Positions 42,505 through 61,218 of a DNA stretch of 64,000 nucleotides are shown one piece after another (position 1 is the stretch's first letter; each line of letters begins with the position of its first letter). This DNA comes from Tillus elongatus (Eukaryota > Arthropoda > Insecta > Coleoptera > Cleridae). Made by a program: the position numbers and the translations under genes. The notes under the pieces are model-generated. The model had not been told where the DNA came from. It was given only the letters and a program-made list of their open reading frames with translations, and ran no database searches. The DNA is taken from positions 80,361,682 to 80,425,681 of the forward strand of contig OZ023267.1 in NCBI GenBank assembly GCA_964006375.1, in the 5' to 3' direction.

Positions 42505-43329
42505 TCAATAACCATTCTGAGCTGCAAAATAATCAGATGTATCTTCGAGCAACTTGTAGATTAATTTCTCAGTCTGGATGGTAGTAAAATCTCGTTTGCT
42601 CATCATTCGCTGTTTCACTTCATTGAATGTTTTAATACTTTGAGCCAACTGATTAATTTCTTCTGAATAATTAGTAGAAGCTAACATTTTTTCCATATAT
42701 TCTGAACACTTATTCAATAAATCCACCAGTTTCTTATAATCCATCTCAGTTTCAATTGGTTGGCAATTTTTGAAAACAATTTCATCACAGTGTTTTTCCA
42801 AGAAATGAATCAAAATTTCTATACTACTTTTCAAGTTTAATTGTCCTTCTAGACTTTCAAATTCTCCTAATAATACTCGAGCAGTCTTTATCAATTCATT
42901 GATTTCATTAAGATTTTGTACTTTGTCAATCTCATTTTTCATTTCAATATACTTTTTATCCATGGTGTAAATATCTTTCAAATGGAATGCAATTTGATCT
43001 TCCAAATCAACTTTATGTTGTTGAACCTTTTTGTTTATGATCTGTTGCTTAAACAGTGCTTGCAAGTAGTCATTATAGGCAAAATCTACTTCAAGGTCCA
43101 TGTCGATAGATGAAGCTGATGAAAATGCTGTCTTCATTTTTGGTTGCATTGTTGTATTCAACGTTGTTGAATCCAAATTGTGCCTTCCCTTTGCTGTGCT
43201 ACCTATTCTGCTTTTTGAAGATGATGAACTGCGATATGACTCACAATAAGTTGCATTTATATTTGCTGGAGTTCTGCTATTGCGCCCAGGCTTCATTTTG
43301 TTGTGTGGTGTAACTTTCCGATCAGCCAT
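42505..43329 (-). CDS. Intact coiled-coil protein, possibly HAUS augmin subunit 8
   Basis: A 274-codon intact frame with an ATG in context ACCATGG, a stop, and a nearby AATAAA. Residues 1-75 are basic and rich in Ser, Thr, Asn and Lys, with no structure predicted by eye; residues 80-265 look helical, with heptad-like coiled coil (YNDYLQALFKQQIINKK; LKDIYTMDKKYIEMKNEIDK; INQLAQSIKTFNEVKQRMM). A basic disordered N-terminus plus C-terminal coiled coil is the plan of HAUS8, the augmin subunit whose N-terminus binds microtubules to support branching nucleation in the spindle. Sequence similarity cannot be proved by reading, so treat the name as a guess; another coiled-coil spindle or centrosome protein is possible. 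Upstream, a pyrimidine run ending TTTTTCAG (to 43337) suggests a 3' splice site in the 5' UTR. It has no transposon motif and no frame damage, in sharp contrast to its neighbours. Confidence 0.75.
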   Translation of the reverse strand: MADRKVTPHNKMKPGRNSRTPANINATYCESYRSSSSSKSRIGSTAKGRHNLDSTTLNTTMQPKMKTAFSSASSIDMDLEVDFAYNDYLQALFKQQIINKKVQQHKVDLEDQIAFHLKDIYTMDKKYIEMKNEIDKVQNLNEINELIKTARVLLGEFESLEGQLNLKSSIEILIHFLEKHCDEIVFKNCQPIETEMDYKKLVDLLNKCSEYMEKMLASTNYSEEINQLAQSIKTFNEVKQRMMSKRDFTTIQTEKLIYKLLEDTSDYFAAQNGY

Positions 43330-43336
43330 GGTACAC

Positions 43337-43352
43337 CTGAAAAAGAATAAGT
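43337..43352 (-). promoter_or_regulatory. Candidate 3' splice site in the 5' UTR
   Basis: TTATTCTTTTTCAG on the minus strand, followed by GTGTACC and the start ATG seven bases on. It implies at least one upstream non-coding exon, not located. Confidence 0.5.
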
Positions 43353-43457
43353 GACACTTTATCTAAGAATGCAAATCTAAAAAATTACTTATTTGTAGGT
43401 TAGGTTAAGTTTTACTGTCAGTAGGCCATAACAGGTAAAACATAAGTTAATCAAGAA

Positions 43458-44028
<571 letters not shown>

Positions 44029-44720
44029 GAAAAAGTATTACTTCCACATCGTCATTACATGTGGAGGTATGGCATCGGCGACAAAAATTTCAAAATCTTT
44101 TTTCATAGCAAGTGTCAAAACATATAGAAAACATAATTTAAGAACGAAATGTTTTTGAGCCTGTCAGTCCATATGTCTGTCTGTTTGTAGCCACGATAAC
44201 TTTAGAACCAACTGAGATATCGTCTTCAAATTTCGTACCCGACAACCGAACGGTTCGGATTGTTTTTGGGTAAAATCGCTCCATGGGGTAGGGGATGAAT
44301 GGGGAATGATTTGTGTGAAAATTCACATTTTGTCGTTAAAACTCGAGTAATACAACGTTTTAGGGTCTGTTTATTAGAAAACTTTCAATTTTAACAAACA
44401 GCTGATATCCTGTGCTAAAACTAAATTAGAGGTTGAATGTGTGGGGGCAGAATATCGGTGACAGAAATCTTTTTTCTCTGTTGGTCGGTCGGTCCGTTGG
44501 CCTGTACGCCTGTCTGTCAGTAGGCGCAATAACTTTAGAATGAATTGAGATATCATCTTGTCAAATTTGGTATCCAGTTAGCACCAGACAAAGGAATGCT
44601 TCGAATTGTTTTTGGGTAAGAAAGGTCAAGGGGGTAGAGGATAAATGAGGAGTGATTTGGTGAAAAAATTTTCGTTAAAATTCGAGTAATGTAACGTTTT
44701 AGAAATTTATAGGTACAGGA
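44029..44720 (+). repeat. Two degenerate copies of a 333-bp unit
   Basis: The order GGCATCGGCGACA, TGTCTGTCTGT, ATAACTTTAGAACCAA, GAGATATCGTCTTC, GGATTGTTTTTGGGTAA, GTAATACAACGTTTTAG recurs about 333 bases later as CGGTGACA, TGTCTGTC, ATAACTTTAGAATGAA, GAGATATCATCTTG, GAATTGTTTTTGGGTAA, GTAATGTAACGTTTTAG. No coding sense. It may be the body of an old mobile element. Confidence 0.7.
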
Positions 44721-44949
44721 ATACGAATATTTTCTGTGGTCAAGTCATGGATGCTAAATTAATTTCATTAGAATGTCTTTCTGATGAGAGTAGACTATCA
44801 CAGCTGTGTGGAAGTTATCAATTTGCAGCACTATTTTTTTAAATTTATTACTACACACAAATTGTAATGAAGCGTATATTTTTGGGACAGTCGTAGATAT
44901 CAAAAGCGACTGTTCGGAAATAAATTTAATATAAATCATACTGATAAAA

Positions 44950-45185
44950 ATGTTCTCCGGAGTTAAAATATTTATTTATCAGTATCTATTACCTGCATCT
45001 CCGAGTCGTAAACCTCGGGGTATTCGTGGTCGGACCTCTCGACACGAGGTACAGAGGGCCAAACCGACGCCGGATCCTCCTCCGTGCAAGTAATTGACTA
45101 ATCTCGTCTCGTCCGTCCTCTAAGGTATATTATAAGAGATAGGGTAGTACAGTAGGCATTACCGGGATTGTGAATCTTAGCGAAT

Positions 45186-45247
<62 letters not shown>

Positions 45248-45489
45248 ATAAACGTTGTAAATAGGATCTCTGGTCTTTAAATAAATCTGCTACATCTATA
45301 TAGAATTTCAGAAGGTCAGGGAATTGTCGGGGTAGCGATTAAAGCCCGCCACCCCGGAGGTAACTACACGGCCTGTTACAGCAAAGGCTACCGGAGCCTC
45401 TCCACAGAGCTATCCAGGCACTCTGGTCACAACTGTGGCCAGTCTTGTGACGAGGTCGTAAACACCCTCGTAGGGAGTAAACCCTTTCA
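44950..45489 (+). repeat. Candidate solo LTR
   Basis: Bounded by TGTTCTCCGG and CCCTTTCA. Inside are a TATA-like TATTATAAGAGAT (45130), an (AT)n tract, and a poly(A)-signal-like TTTAAATAAATCTG (45278). Immediately after it is the candidate primer-binding site at 45493. No internal coding region follows and no second LTR was found, so this is a weak call. Confidence 0.35.
45188..45244. repeat. (AT)n microsatellite in the candidate LTR
   Basis: Pure AT dinucleotides. Confidence 0.97.
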
Positions 45490-45492
45490 AAA

Positions 45493-45507
45493 TCTGGCGC
45501 CCGGGAC
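45493..45507 (+). promoter_or_regulatory. Candidate primer-binding site
   Basis: TGGCGCCCGGGACTG begins with TGGCGCCC, as do many lysine-tRNA primer sites, two or three bases after the candidate LTR end. Confidence 0.35.
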
Positions 45508-48989
<3,482 letters not shown>

Positions 48990-49450
48990 ACTATCCTACA
49001 CGTCCTACGGAGTAGATTCCATTAGCATAGTTTCGGGATGATTATGGGTAATCAGAATAGGACAAAGATTATAAGCCACCGATTTTTGCAGATGAAGGCT
49101 ACTATATTAACAATTCACAAATTACTATAGGGATATAAATATACACTTGTTGAAGAAAAATTATATCTTAATTTTAGTTGCATCTACTACTGCTGTGTTA
49201 ACTTTTCAATCTAAACTATAAACACCTCCTAAGGAGTAGGTTACCTTGGCATAGTCACGGGACGGTTAAGGGTAATCAGAATAGCACAAAGATTATAAGC
49301 CACCGATTTTTTTTTGCAGATGAAGGCTACTATATTAACAATTCACAAATTACTATAGGGATATAAACATACACTTGTTGAAGAATTATATCTTAATTTT
49401 AGTTGCATCTACTACTGCTGTGTCAACTTTTCAATCTAAACTACAAACAC
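48990..49450 (+). repeat. Tandem duplication, about 228-bp period
   Basis: Near 49021-49110 and 49250-49340 the sequence reads GGTAATCAGAATAG, CAAAGATTATAAGCCACCGA and GCAGATGAAGGCTACTATAT, with 228 bases between GCAGATG positions. Similarity runs on to TTGCATCTACTACTGCTGTG. The copies differ by small indels (TTTTTGCAG versus TTTTTTTTTGCAG). An unassigned 67-codon frame (49375-49578, plus) starts in the second unit. Confidence 0.8.
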
Positions 49451-49614
49451 TGGCAACTGTTATTTTTGTTCTCACACCACATTCTCAAATATGTGAGAAA
49501 GAAAAACCAGAACTGAGTGAAAACCTAATTGTAAAACTCAACACAATACCACAGCTTAGAAATTTGTCTAGGCTGTAACAATACATACCAGACTACCAGA
49601 CAGAGGTAACATAC

Positions 49615-49831
49615 CTGTTTGTTTAAAATTCACTTTTTTGTCTCTCCCGTATCTTAAAATATATTTTCGTTGTTTAACCAACTCGAACGTAAATCTGAAA
49701 TCAAAAATCAACTTATCATTATAGCATTTAAACTGCAAACTGACAGTTGTAACCTCAAAAAGTAACGAAGTTGTGTCGTCTGCTTCTTTAGTGCATAATT
49801 TTTTCGGCCTGTGGCCTGTAGTGTCTGACAT
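49615..49831 (-). CDS. Possible first coding exon of an unidentified host gene
   Basis: An ATG at 49831 opens 72 codons, MSDTTGHRPKKLCTK and onward, and the frame reaches CAG/GTATGT at 49615, a good 5' splice donor. The peptide alternates hydrophobic and polar residues in a beta-like way (LLFEVTTVSLQFKC; DKLIFDFRFTFELVKQRKY). I do not recognise it. The rest of the gene was not located; downstream on the minus strand is the tandem duplication. A chance open frame cannot be excluded. Confidence 0.35.
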
Positions 49832-50065
49832 GCACCCACTAACCTACAGGTTCCTATATTTTGGGTTGCCTATATATTATAGTGATTGAAAGATAATAAT
49901 GCTATTAAACCAGCAGTATTGCAGCTAATTTGTCAGCATATATTTATAGTAACATAAAAAAACTATAATACTCAGTTTTTTTTTGGTTATGATATAGCAT
50001 TAAGATTATAGAAGAGGGTATCTTATTGTTATAACGCTAATTTAATTAGGTATTCAACTGTTTTT

Positions 50066-53434
<3,369 letters not shown>

Positions 53435-53544
53435 AGTTGTTGTAATATTCGCATGTTATTAGAGAATGTAACGTTCCATGAATTCTAACCTAAAAATACA
53501 AAATTTAAAAGCAGCATGTTGTTTTCTGGAATAAATGAGGGAGG

Positions 53545-53625
53545 GGCAGATTGAACCATTGAAGGTGGGGCACTTTCAACCAGTGGTTGAATGTGCCCCT
53601 CTTTGTTGAACGTGCCCCTGAAGTG
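53545..53625. repeat. GGGGCA/GTTGAA repeats, candidate pogo-like terminal region
   Basis: GGGGCAGATTGAACC, GGGGCACTTTCAACC and inverted forms GGTTGAATGTGCCCC and GTTGAACGTGCCCC lie together just ahead of the transposase gene. They may be terminal/subterminal repeats; no matching right end was found within the window. Confidence 0.45.
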
Positions 53626-53683
53626 CATTAAGAAAAATGATAATGCTTTTTAACTCATGTTTCAAAGGTATGTGCTATTTCAG

Positions 53684-55141
53684 ATGGTGCGAGTAACAAA
53701 AAAAGACAGACAGAGCTAACATTCACGAAAATGAGATGAAAGCTGCAGTCGGAAAAGTTTTAAAACGACGTATGTCTGAAAGAGAAGATGGCAGAAAATT
53801 CAATATAAAAAGAGACACACTCCATTCGAGAATTAAGAAATTGATACAAAAATATTTACCAGAATATCTGTCAACTCTTTATAACGATGACTCTGGGAAC
53901 GAAGGCAGTGATCCTGAAAAAAGGCGCCACTATTCTAGTAAATACATTGTATGTCAAGTGTTTACAGATAATCAGGAAACTGAACTTGTAAAAAACATAT
54001 TAAACCTGTTGGGATATGAATTACGGTTTAAATTATAAGCAAATCAGAACTTTGGCATTCGAGTACGGGTCTATTTTACCAGAATGTAAGATTCCTAATC
54101 GCTGGAAGCTGAATAAGTGCGCAGGAATAGATTGGCTTAGAGGTTTTATGAAGAGAAATAAGCAGAAGATAAGTCTAATAAAGCCAGAGAGCACGAGCTA
54201 CAGGCTTTAATAAAAGAAGTGTGTAAGAATTTTTTGAAAACTACTTTACCCTATTACAAAAACATAAATTCAACCAGAACGCATTTATAATATAGGTGAA
54301 ACTGGAGTAACTACAATCTTAAGGCCCGTTAAAGTTATTTCAACAGAGAGCAAAAAGCAGGTTAGTGGTTTTGTTTAATAGAAGAGCATATTTTAGATTA
54401 AAGGCGTGAAATCTAAAACCAATCCCTTTAAATTTCAAATAGATATCTGATATTTCTAATTTTTTACAGGTAAGCCAGAATGCATCTGCTGGAAGAGGAG
54501 AATTGACAACATTTGTAGGGATTATCAATGCTGTAGACAGTGTACTACCTCCAGTTTATGTGTTTCCTAGGGCACGTAATCCAGATGAGTATTTTATTGA
54601 TGCACCTACTTGCAGTATAGCTTTAGGTAATCAATCTGGCTGGATAACTGGTGATTTGTTTATACGCGTGTTGGAACCTACTAAAAGACACACAAACTGT
54701 TAAATAGAAAATCAAATATTATTACTCGACAATCACGAGTCTCATACAACTGTTGAGGCAATAAGATTTTGTCGTGAAAATGGGATAGTGATGCTGCCCT
54801 CACAGGTCTCACAAGTTCCAACCGTTGGATATGGGAGTTTTTGGATCTTTTAAGTCCTATTGCTCTATTACTTTTAATGACTGGGTGACTTCCAATCGTG
54901 GAAAGACAATCACAATTAGACAAATTGACCAACTAACAAAAATGGCTTTCCAAAACGCATTTACACCAAAAAATATAACTAAATCGTTTGAAAAACCTGG
55001 ACTATGGCCATTAAATAGATTAGCTTTACAAGAAGATGAGTCCATACCAAGTTTTGTTAACACGGAAGATAATGTTGAAGAATTGCATCAAACTGCTGAA
55101 ACAGGGTCGATATTTAAAGAAACATGTATCAATGAATCTAC
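53684..55141 (+). pseudogene. Pogo-like (CENP-B/Tigger type) transposase with an intron
   Basis: Starts at an ATG after a splice-acceptor-like TTTCAG (MVRVTKKRQ, then a frameshift). Order: N-terminal psq-type helix-turn-helix (MKAAVGKVLKRRMSEREDG; KFNIKRDTLHSRIKKL), CENP-B-type domain (NYGLNYKQIRTLAFEYG; WKLNKCAGIDWLRGFMKR), then the DDE region: IYNIGETGVTT, LLLDNHESHTTVEAIRF, and LDMGVFGSFKSY with AFTPKNITKSFEKPGLWPLN. The first Asp is mutated: IGET where relatives have Val-Asp-Glu-Thr. The second and third are present. A 109-base GT-AG intron (54361-54469) splits ESKKQ from VSQNASAGRGELT in frame. Two other frameshifts and a stop break it. Z2 begins at 55142, and the C-terminus resumes after Z3 at 62941. 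Confidence 0.8.
54361..54469 (+). other. Spliceosomal intron in the pogo-like transposase
   Basis: CAG/GTTAGTGG donor and TTTTTTACAG/GTAAGC acceptor. Removing it restores a continuous frame across a conserved motif of the family. Confidence 0.75.
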
Positions 55142-55527
55142 TCCATTAAGCATGTTAACTTACAAACGCTTACCGCAACGTTAGATAATTTACCATTAAG
55201 CAAGTTAAGTTTGCAACATTTCTAAATGTTTGCAGCCAAAAAACCAATGCAAACTTACAAATGAAACTTTAACATAACTTTCACATGTAATATCTCCTTT
55301 GCGGGTTTTTTGTTTTTCTCCATTTGTAAGCTCACGTAAAGTTACAATTGTAATGTTTCTGAAAGTTTGTTTTAATTAGTAAACATTTATTTGAATTCCC
55401 TCCATTTTCGTATTTGTGTATGTTCGATCGTATGTCATCGTCGTCCAATAGCAACATACAACACTAACGCCAACAACGAACTGACTCTGACAATGCGCCC
55501 GGTATTAATGATTAATGGCGGATTCTT

Positions 55528-55535
55528 GTTTATAT
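55528..55535. repeat. 8-bp target duplication of the hAT-like element, left
   Basis: GTTTATAT, identical to 57620-57627. Confidence 0.88.
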
Positions 55536-56835
55536 TAGTGATGGGAAAAACGGTTATTTTCTATTAACAGTTGAATCCGTTAAGGTTATTTAATAAAAAC
55601 CGTTGAAAATAACAGCTTCAGTTATTTATCTGTTATTTTAAACTGGATAGTCGATCGATAGTATCCTACATTCTCAAAGCTGTGAGCGACAGCGAGCACA
55701 CTAGTATAAATGCATTGTATTTTTACCCCATTATTTCACGTAGTATAAAATCTCAAATTTTGTCGATATGAAAATGAAACAAAGGGTTAAGAAATTATAA
55801 TAAGCGTGTCGTAAATCTTTTGCCACTCTGAAGTGAAACTGAAGTGAGTCTTCTATAAGTATTTACTTAGATGTTTTAGGAATTATAAACTAGTCATTTT
55901 TAACAAATTTATTTTATGAGGGGTCTTTACGTAAATGTCAATGCCACAGCAAGAATCAATAAATATTGTTATTTATCACGTCTTGGGATGTTAGACGTTA
56001 GAACCTTTATTGCAAGGCAGCACTAGCTTCAACAAATAAATGCTTTATACACTACTACACTACACAGGGAGAGGGAGTGATTCTAAGAACTGCATAACAT
56101 AATGCAGCTCATAAAATTTCGGTCAAGAAATTTGCCTTTATTCTGTACATATGGTTTGTTATTACATTATGCTTTTATTCTTTCTTAGGAGGATCTCTAG
56201 TTACATTTTCGATTTTCGGTTCACTGGTCATCTTTATCAGTACACTTTTAAAAACTGTGCAAAGAACAGCCAACAGTATAAAAAATTGAATTTGAGTTTG
56301 AGTTTAAAAGTTAAAAAAAAAATTGGAAGATATATAGTATTAATTGTTTATTCGTTATTTTAATATTCGTTGTTTTAAAATTTGTTAATTAGTTATAGTG
56401 TTAGTTTACTTTAAACCTTTGACTGCCAAGTTAAATTGTGTTTGCGTGCAGACAAGAGTGGTAAGAAATACTTAGTTACATATTTTTAGATTAAATTCAA
56501 CAAAACCTTTAAATTTTTAGATTGTAAATTAAAATGGATTCCAAACGAAAAACTTCCATTATGTGGAATTTATTCACCCTCTTGTGATTACATTAAAGGG
56601 TTATAAAATCCTTTTAAAACTGCGATTTTGTTAGCCTTATGCATCTGCAAAATTTCGTTTTTTTTTTAAATTATTCCTTAACAAAGAAATTTAATGAAAA
56701 CTTCCTTTTTTGTCAAAATTTCAAAGGGCTGTAACGTGGAGGAGAAGGGGTTTCAAGAAAAACTTTATAAAAAGACACCCCTTATTTTTCGCCAAAGAAT
56801 TACCCTGTAAAATTTTTCTCATCAATTTAGAAACA

Positions 56836-56901
<66 letters not shown>

Positions 56902-57619
56902 ATCATTATATTTTTTTAATCAATTTGATAACTATTATCAGACAAACGAAAAGGACGTGTTAACTGTTTTCTTGGGTAATGTATATAAATTTAAATATAT
57001 AAGTACTTTAATTTCACGTGAAATAACCCTATTTTGCGTTGTCTATAGTGAAAGTAATAACACGTTTTTACAGCAATTAATCTTTTCACGCAACATTTTT
57101 TATTATTAAATATTTGGCTTTACATACTAGTGGGAAACTCAACTGTTTCAAAAATAACAACTTCCCAGTTTAACAGATTAATTCTGTGTAGTAGTGTCCG
57201 TATACCGTATCTCCATCAACAACCGGTTAAAATTAAAATTTAACCGTTTTATTGTACCGAAGATCCTACGTTCCTAAAGCTGTGAGCGAGAGCGAGCACA
57301 CTAGTATAAATAACCTGTTAAGTATAATGTTTTGAAGTAAAGTCCGCTCTATACTGTATACCCATACATATTTAGCATTCCCAGTCTCAAGGCTATTCAT
57401 CCCGTTAAATGGTTAAATAACAGTTGCCGATGAAAACCGATGTTTATTCATCGAACCTAGTTGCAGTGGAACTGAAACAATTACGACTCCGAATTCTAGT
57501 TTAGTGTAAAAAGCGTTATTTTGTAAGCTGTTATTTTTATAAATCCATAACTGGTGGTTACCGTTGTGGCTCGGCAACCGTTTAAAAATAACCGACTGTT
57601 AAATAACGACCCATCACTA
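55536..57619. mobile_element. hAT-like non-autonomous element, 2.08 kb
   Basis: TAGTGATGGG at the left and its exact complement CCCATCACTA at the right are the inverted ends, with a perfect 8-bp target duplication GTTTATAT as hAT elements make. No transposase was recognised in any frame; short open frames (such as 56151-56363) look unrelated. Two direct copies of AAAGCTGTGAGCGACAGCGA (with one change) lie near 55675 and 57276, 1.6 kb apart. It interrupts Z2. Confidence 0.87.
56838..56898. repeat. (AT)n microsatellite in the hAT-like element
   Basis: Pure AT dinucleotides. Confidence 0.97.
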
Positions 57620-57627
57620 GTTTATAT
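57620..57627. repeat. 8-bp target duplication of the hAT-like element, right
   Basis: GTTTATAT. Confidence 0.88.
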
Positions 57628-57949
57628 TATATTTATGATATCATAAGCTGTTATTTGATCTATGTCTATTTATTTTTCTGGATGTTTTAAAGATTGAACA
57701 ATCTTATTGTAGCATGAATTGTTTGAATTTTGGGTAATTAAGTAATTCGTTGTCTGGAGTGTAGATAATGAAACATGGAGTATATCAGCAAACATATCAG
57801 GTAAGAATCCCTAAAACAGCGGCCATCCTTGGGAACCGTCTACTTAACGATCGCCACCTAATTGCTAAATACGAATTTTGCTATGTCCTTAGAAGCAGCC
57901 TGGAGATGTCTTACCTGGTCACACCAATTCATTTTAAAACGTTAAATAT

Positions 57950-58310
57950 GATTGATCTATAGAAGAATTAGGCTTATCCAGAGCAATCGACATCATAAGG
58001 AACAGTACAGTACCCATCAAGTTGCCAGGATTGCTTATTTTGTACATTGTCGCAGTATCCTATCGTATGGAACATTCATATGGGTTAACTCGTCAGCAGC
58101 GGAACATGTGTTTATCATGCAAAAAAGAGCAATAAGGACAGTGAATGATAAAGCCCGCAACATCAATACCAGGTGCAGGCATGACTTAAAATTCAGTTGC
58201 ACAAAAAGGAGAAAACAAAGCAGATGTTTGATTACTTGGGAATCAAATTCCTCAGTTTTTTACCTGATGTTATTAAGATGCTTCCACTAACAAGATTACA
58301 GTAGACACTA
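57950..58310 (+). pseudogene. LINE C-terminal fragment inside Z2
   Basis: Reads ILSYGTFIWVNSSAAEHVF, IMQKRAIRTVNDKARNINTR and, in the next frame, the Gly-Ile-Lys segment. Compared with Z1 and Z3, a stretch between the KRAIRT and ARNINTR segments is deleted. Confidence 0.6.
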
Positions 58311-59128
58311 GTGGATGTTATAAAACAAAAACCAAGATGAAGGAATTTATTGGTGCTCTAAACTAATGTGTAGTGTGTGTGTGAGTGTGTTAGGCAAAAG
58401 CTTTGGAAGGCAAGTTACACTAGCTACAGACTTTTTTATATATACATAATTCATTGTAGTCATAATTTTGTTTTACTTTAATTCAATGTTACTGAATGTA
58501 CACAGTACTATACTTACCCGATAGGGATAGTTACAACATATGCGTTAACACTTTCTGAGAGTGTCACCATACTTAAGCTATTTTCGCATTGCAGTTGTAT
58601 TCATTTCCATGCGCTTGATTTATCCATTGCATATTATACGTTTGCTTAATTAAACTTTCTCTAAAATCGAAATGAACGCACCATTTTAGATAAAAAAATT
58701 CACAATGGTATTTGATGTGTTGACTTTATTTTATGTCATATATGTTACCACATATTTTAGAAGCTAAAAAAGTTCTCGCCTCTCAAAATAAGTAATGCTA
58801 CTTCGTTTTTGTTATTGGTGTTTCACACATTTTCCTAGACGACACAGTTATTTAGTAAAACAATATCAAAAACAATTAATTGGTATTCATTTAGAAAAAA
58901 GAATTTTTGAAATTGGTCAATTAATAACGATATAACGAGTTCAAGTTATCAATTTTGTCGCTGAGTTTTGACTAGAACTGCATTTTAGGCTTAACATGGA
59001 CACTCGCTAAATGTCTTAACTATCTCTATATAGTAACTATAGTCGGTACTTATAAAGACAGTGACTTACCATGTACATTTGATGGTCAATAAAATCTATA
59101 TATCTATCAGCAGAAATGAATAATATGT

Positions 59129-59270
<142 letters not shown>

Positions 59271-60479
59271 GTATAAATACACCTATACCTATATTCAGTA
59301 TTAAGTTGTAGTCTTTTAAAAAAGCTATACAGTATGTACCATATTTGAAAAATGACTTCATCGATAATTTCTTTAAATCAACCCTACGTTTTTGTTGACT
59401 ATTTTTAAAGTTCTTACATGTGAAGTTGTAGAAAACCAGCAGTTTGTATTCATTGATAATTACACAATTTTTTTTCGTGCAATCAACTCAAAATTTATAA
59501 TAGAAATTTGAAATTTGGTGGTTTGGTATTGCTTGGTGTGTACTTTAAAAATAGCCAACAAAAAGCTAAGGTTGTCATTTACAAAAATTATCAATGACAT
59601 TTGACACAAATTGTATAATATATTTTTAAAAAGATTGTAACTGAGAATATTATCTGACTCCGAGCATTTTTGAAAAGAAATCTGAAGTAGATTAATTGGA
59701 ATTATCCCAAGTTACAAACTTGCACTGTATATATAATATATACAATTGCAGATAAGTTGCAAATGTAAGTTTCAATTTTACAACTTTGCTAGGCCCTTTT
59801 AAAATTGAAGCTTACTGTAAGCTTACATTTGTAAGTATAAAGAAAGTTTGTAACAGCTCACTACAGTAAACTTGCAGTAAAGTTACAAAAGAAACACTTA
59901 CATATGTAAAATCACTGGGGGAGGGGGGGGGGGTGGCGTTAAGATTTGCCATTTGCAACAAACTTGAAGGAAGCTTTCTGCAAGTTATCTATCAAACTTA
60001 CACTTGCTTTGGCAAAGATTCTGCAATGTTAATGCAATATTACCTTGCTCAGTGGGCATCATCATAAGTTGTTATGTGATCTATATCTATTTATTTTTCT
60101 GGAAGTTTTAAAGATTGAACAATCTTATTGTAGCCTGAATTGTTTGGATTTTGGGTAATTAAGTAATTCGTTGTCTGGAGTGCAGATAATGAAACATGGA
60201 GTATATCCACAAACATGTCAGGTAAGAATACCTAAAACAGCTATATACTAAATACATGTGTAAATTCAATAAAATTAGTCACTTTTCTGCAGCATAATTA
60301 AATTTTGGTATGTCGCTATTGGTGAATTATTCTAAAATGGCTGCATTTATATTTTTCTTTCTTTTTATGAAATATACTCAACGAAAAAGAAAACCTAATT
60401 GTTAAATACAAATTTTGTTGTCCTTAGAAGTAGCCTTGAGATGTCTTACCTGGTCAGACCAATTCATTTTAAAACGTTA

Positions 60480-60950
60480 AATATATAAGCACGAGGCTTA
60501 TCCAGAGCAATCGACATAAGAACAGTGGAACAGTACAGTACCCATCAAGCTGCCAGTATTGCTTATTTTGCACATTGTCGCAGTATACTATCGTATGGAA
60601 CATTTATATGGGTTAACTCGTTAGCAGCGGAACATGTGTTTATCATGCAAAAAAGAGCAAAAAGGACATTGTGTGCGTAGGTCCAAGAAAAAGCTGCCCT
60701 GGTGTGTTCGCGGCCAATGGGATACTTAGGTACCCTTCCAGTCATATTCTTCTTAAGTATATGTATTCAAAATATCCAGTGAATGATGAAGCTCGCAACA
60801 TCAATACTAGGTGCAGGCATGAATTAATAATACAGTTGCATAAAAAGGAGAAAACAAAGCAGATGTTTGATTACTTCGGAATCAAATTCCTCAATTTTCT
60901 ACCTAATGTTATTAAGATGCAACCACTAACAAGATTACAGTAGGCACTAG
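60480..60950 (+). pseudogene. LINE C-terminal fragment inside Z3
   Basis: The frame 60671-60943 reads YPSSHILLKYMYSKYPVND, ARNINTRCRHELIIQLHKK and YFGIKFLNFLP, matching Z1. Confidence 0.62.
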
Positions 60951-61115
60951 TGGATGTTATAAAACAAAAGCCAAGGTGAAAGAATTTATTGGTGCTCTAA
61001 ACTAATGTGTATAGTATTACATATTACTTTTAATCATTCTTTGTAGTGTGTGTGTGTCTGTGTGTGTGAGTACGTTAGGTAAAAGCTTATGAAGGCAAGT
61101 TCCACTAGCCACAGA

Positions 61116-61218
<103 letters not shown>

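Noticed and set aside
43398..43412. Insect telomere repeat TTAGG
   Set aside because: Only two contiguous partial units (GGTTAGGTTAAG); no array.
59918..59935. G-run as a quadruplex or regulatory site
   Set aside because: Homologous positions in Z1 and Z3 are short C or G runs; simplest explanation is slippage.
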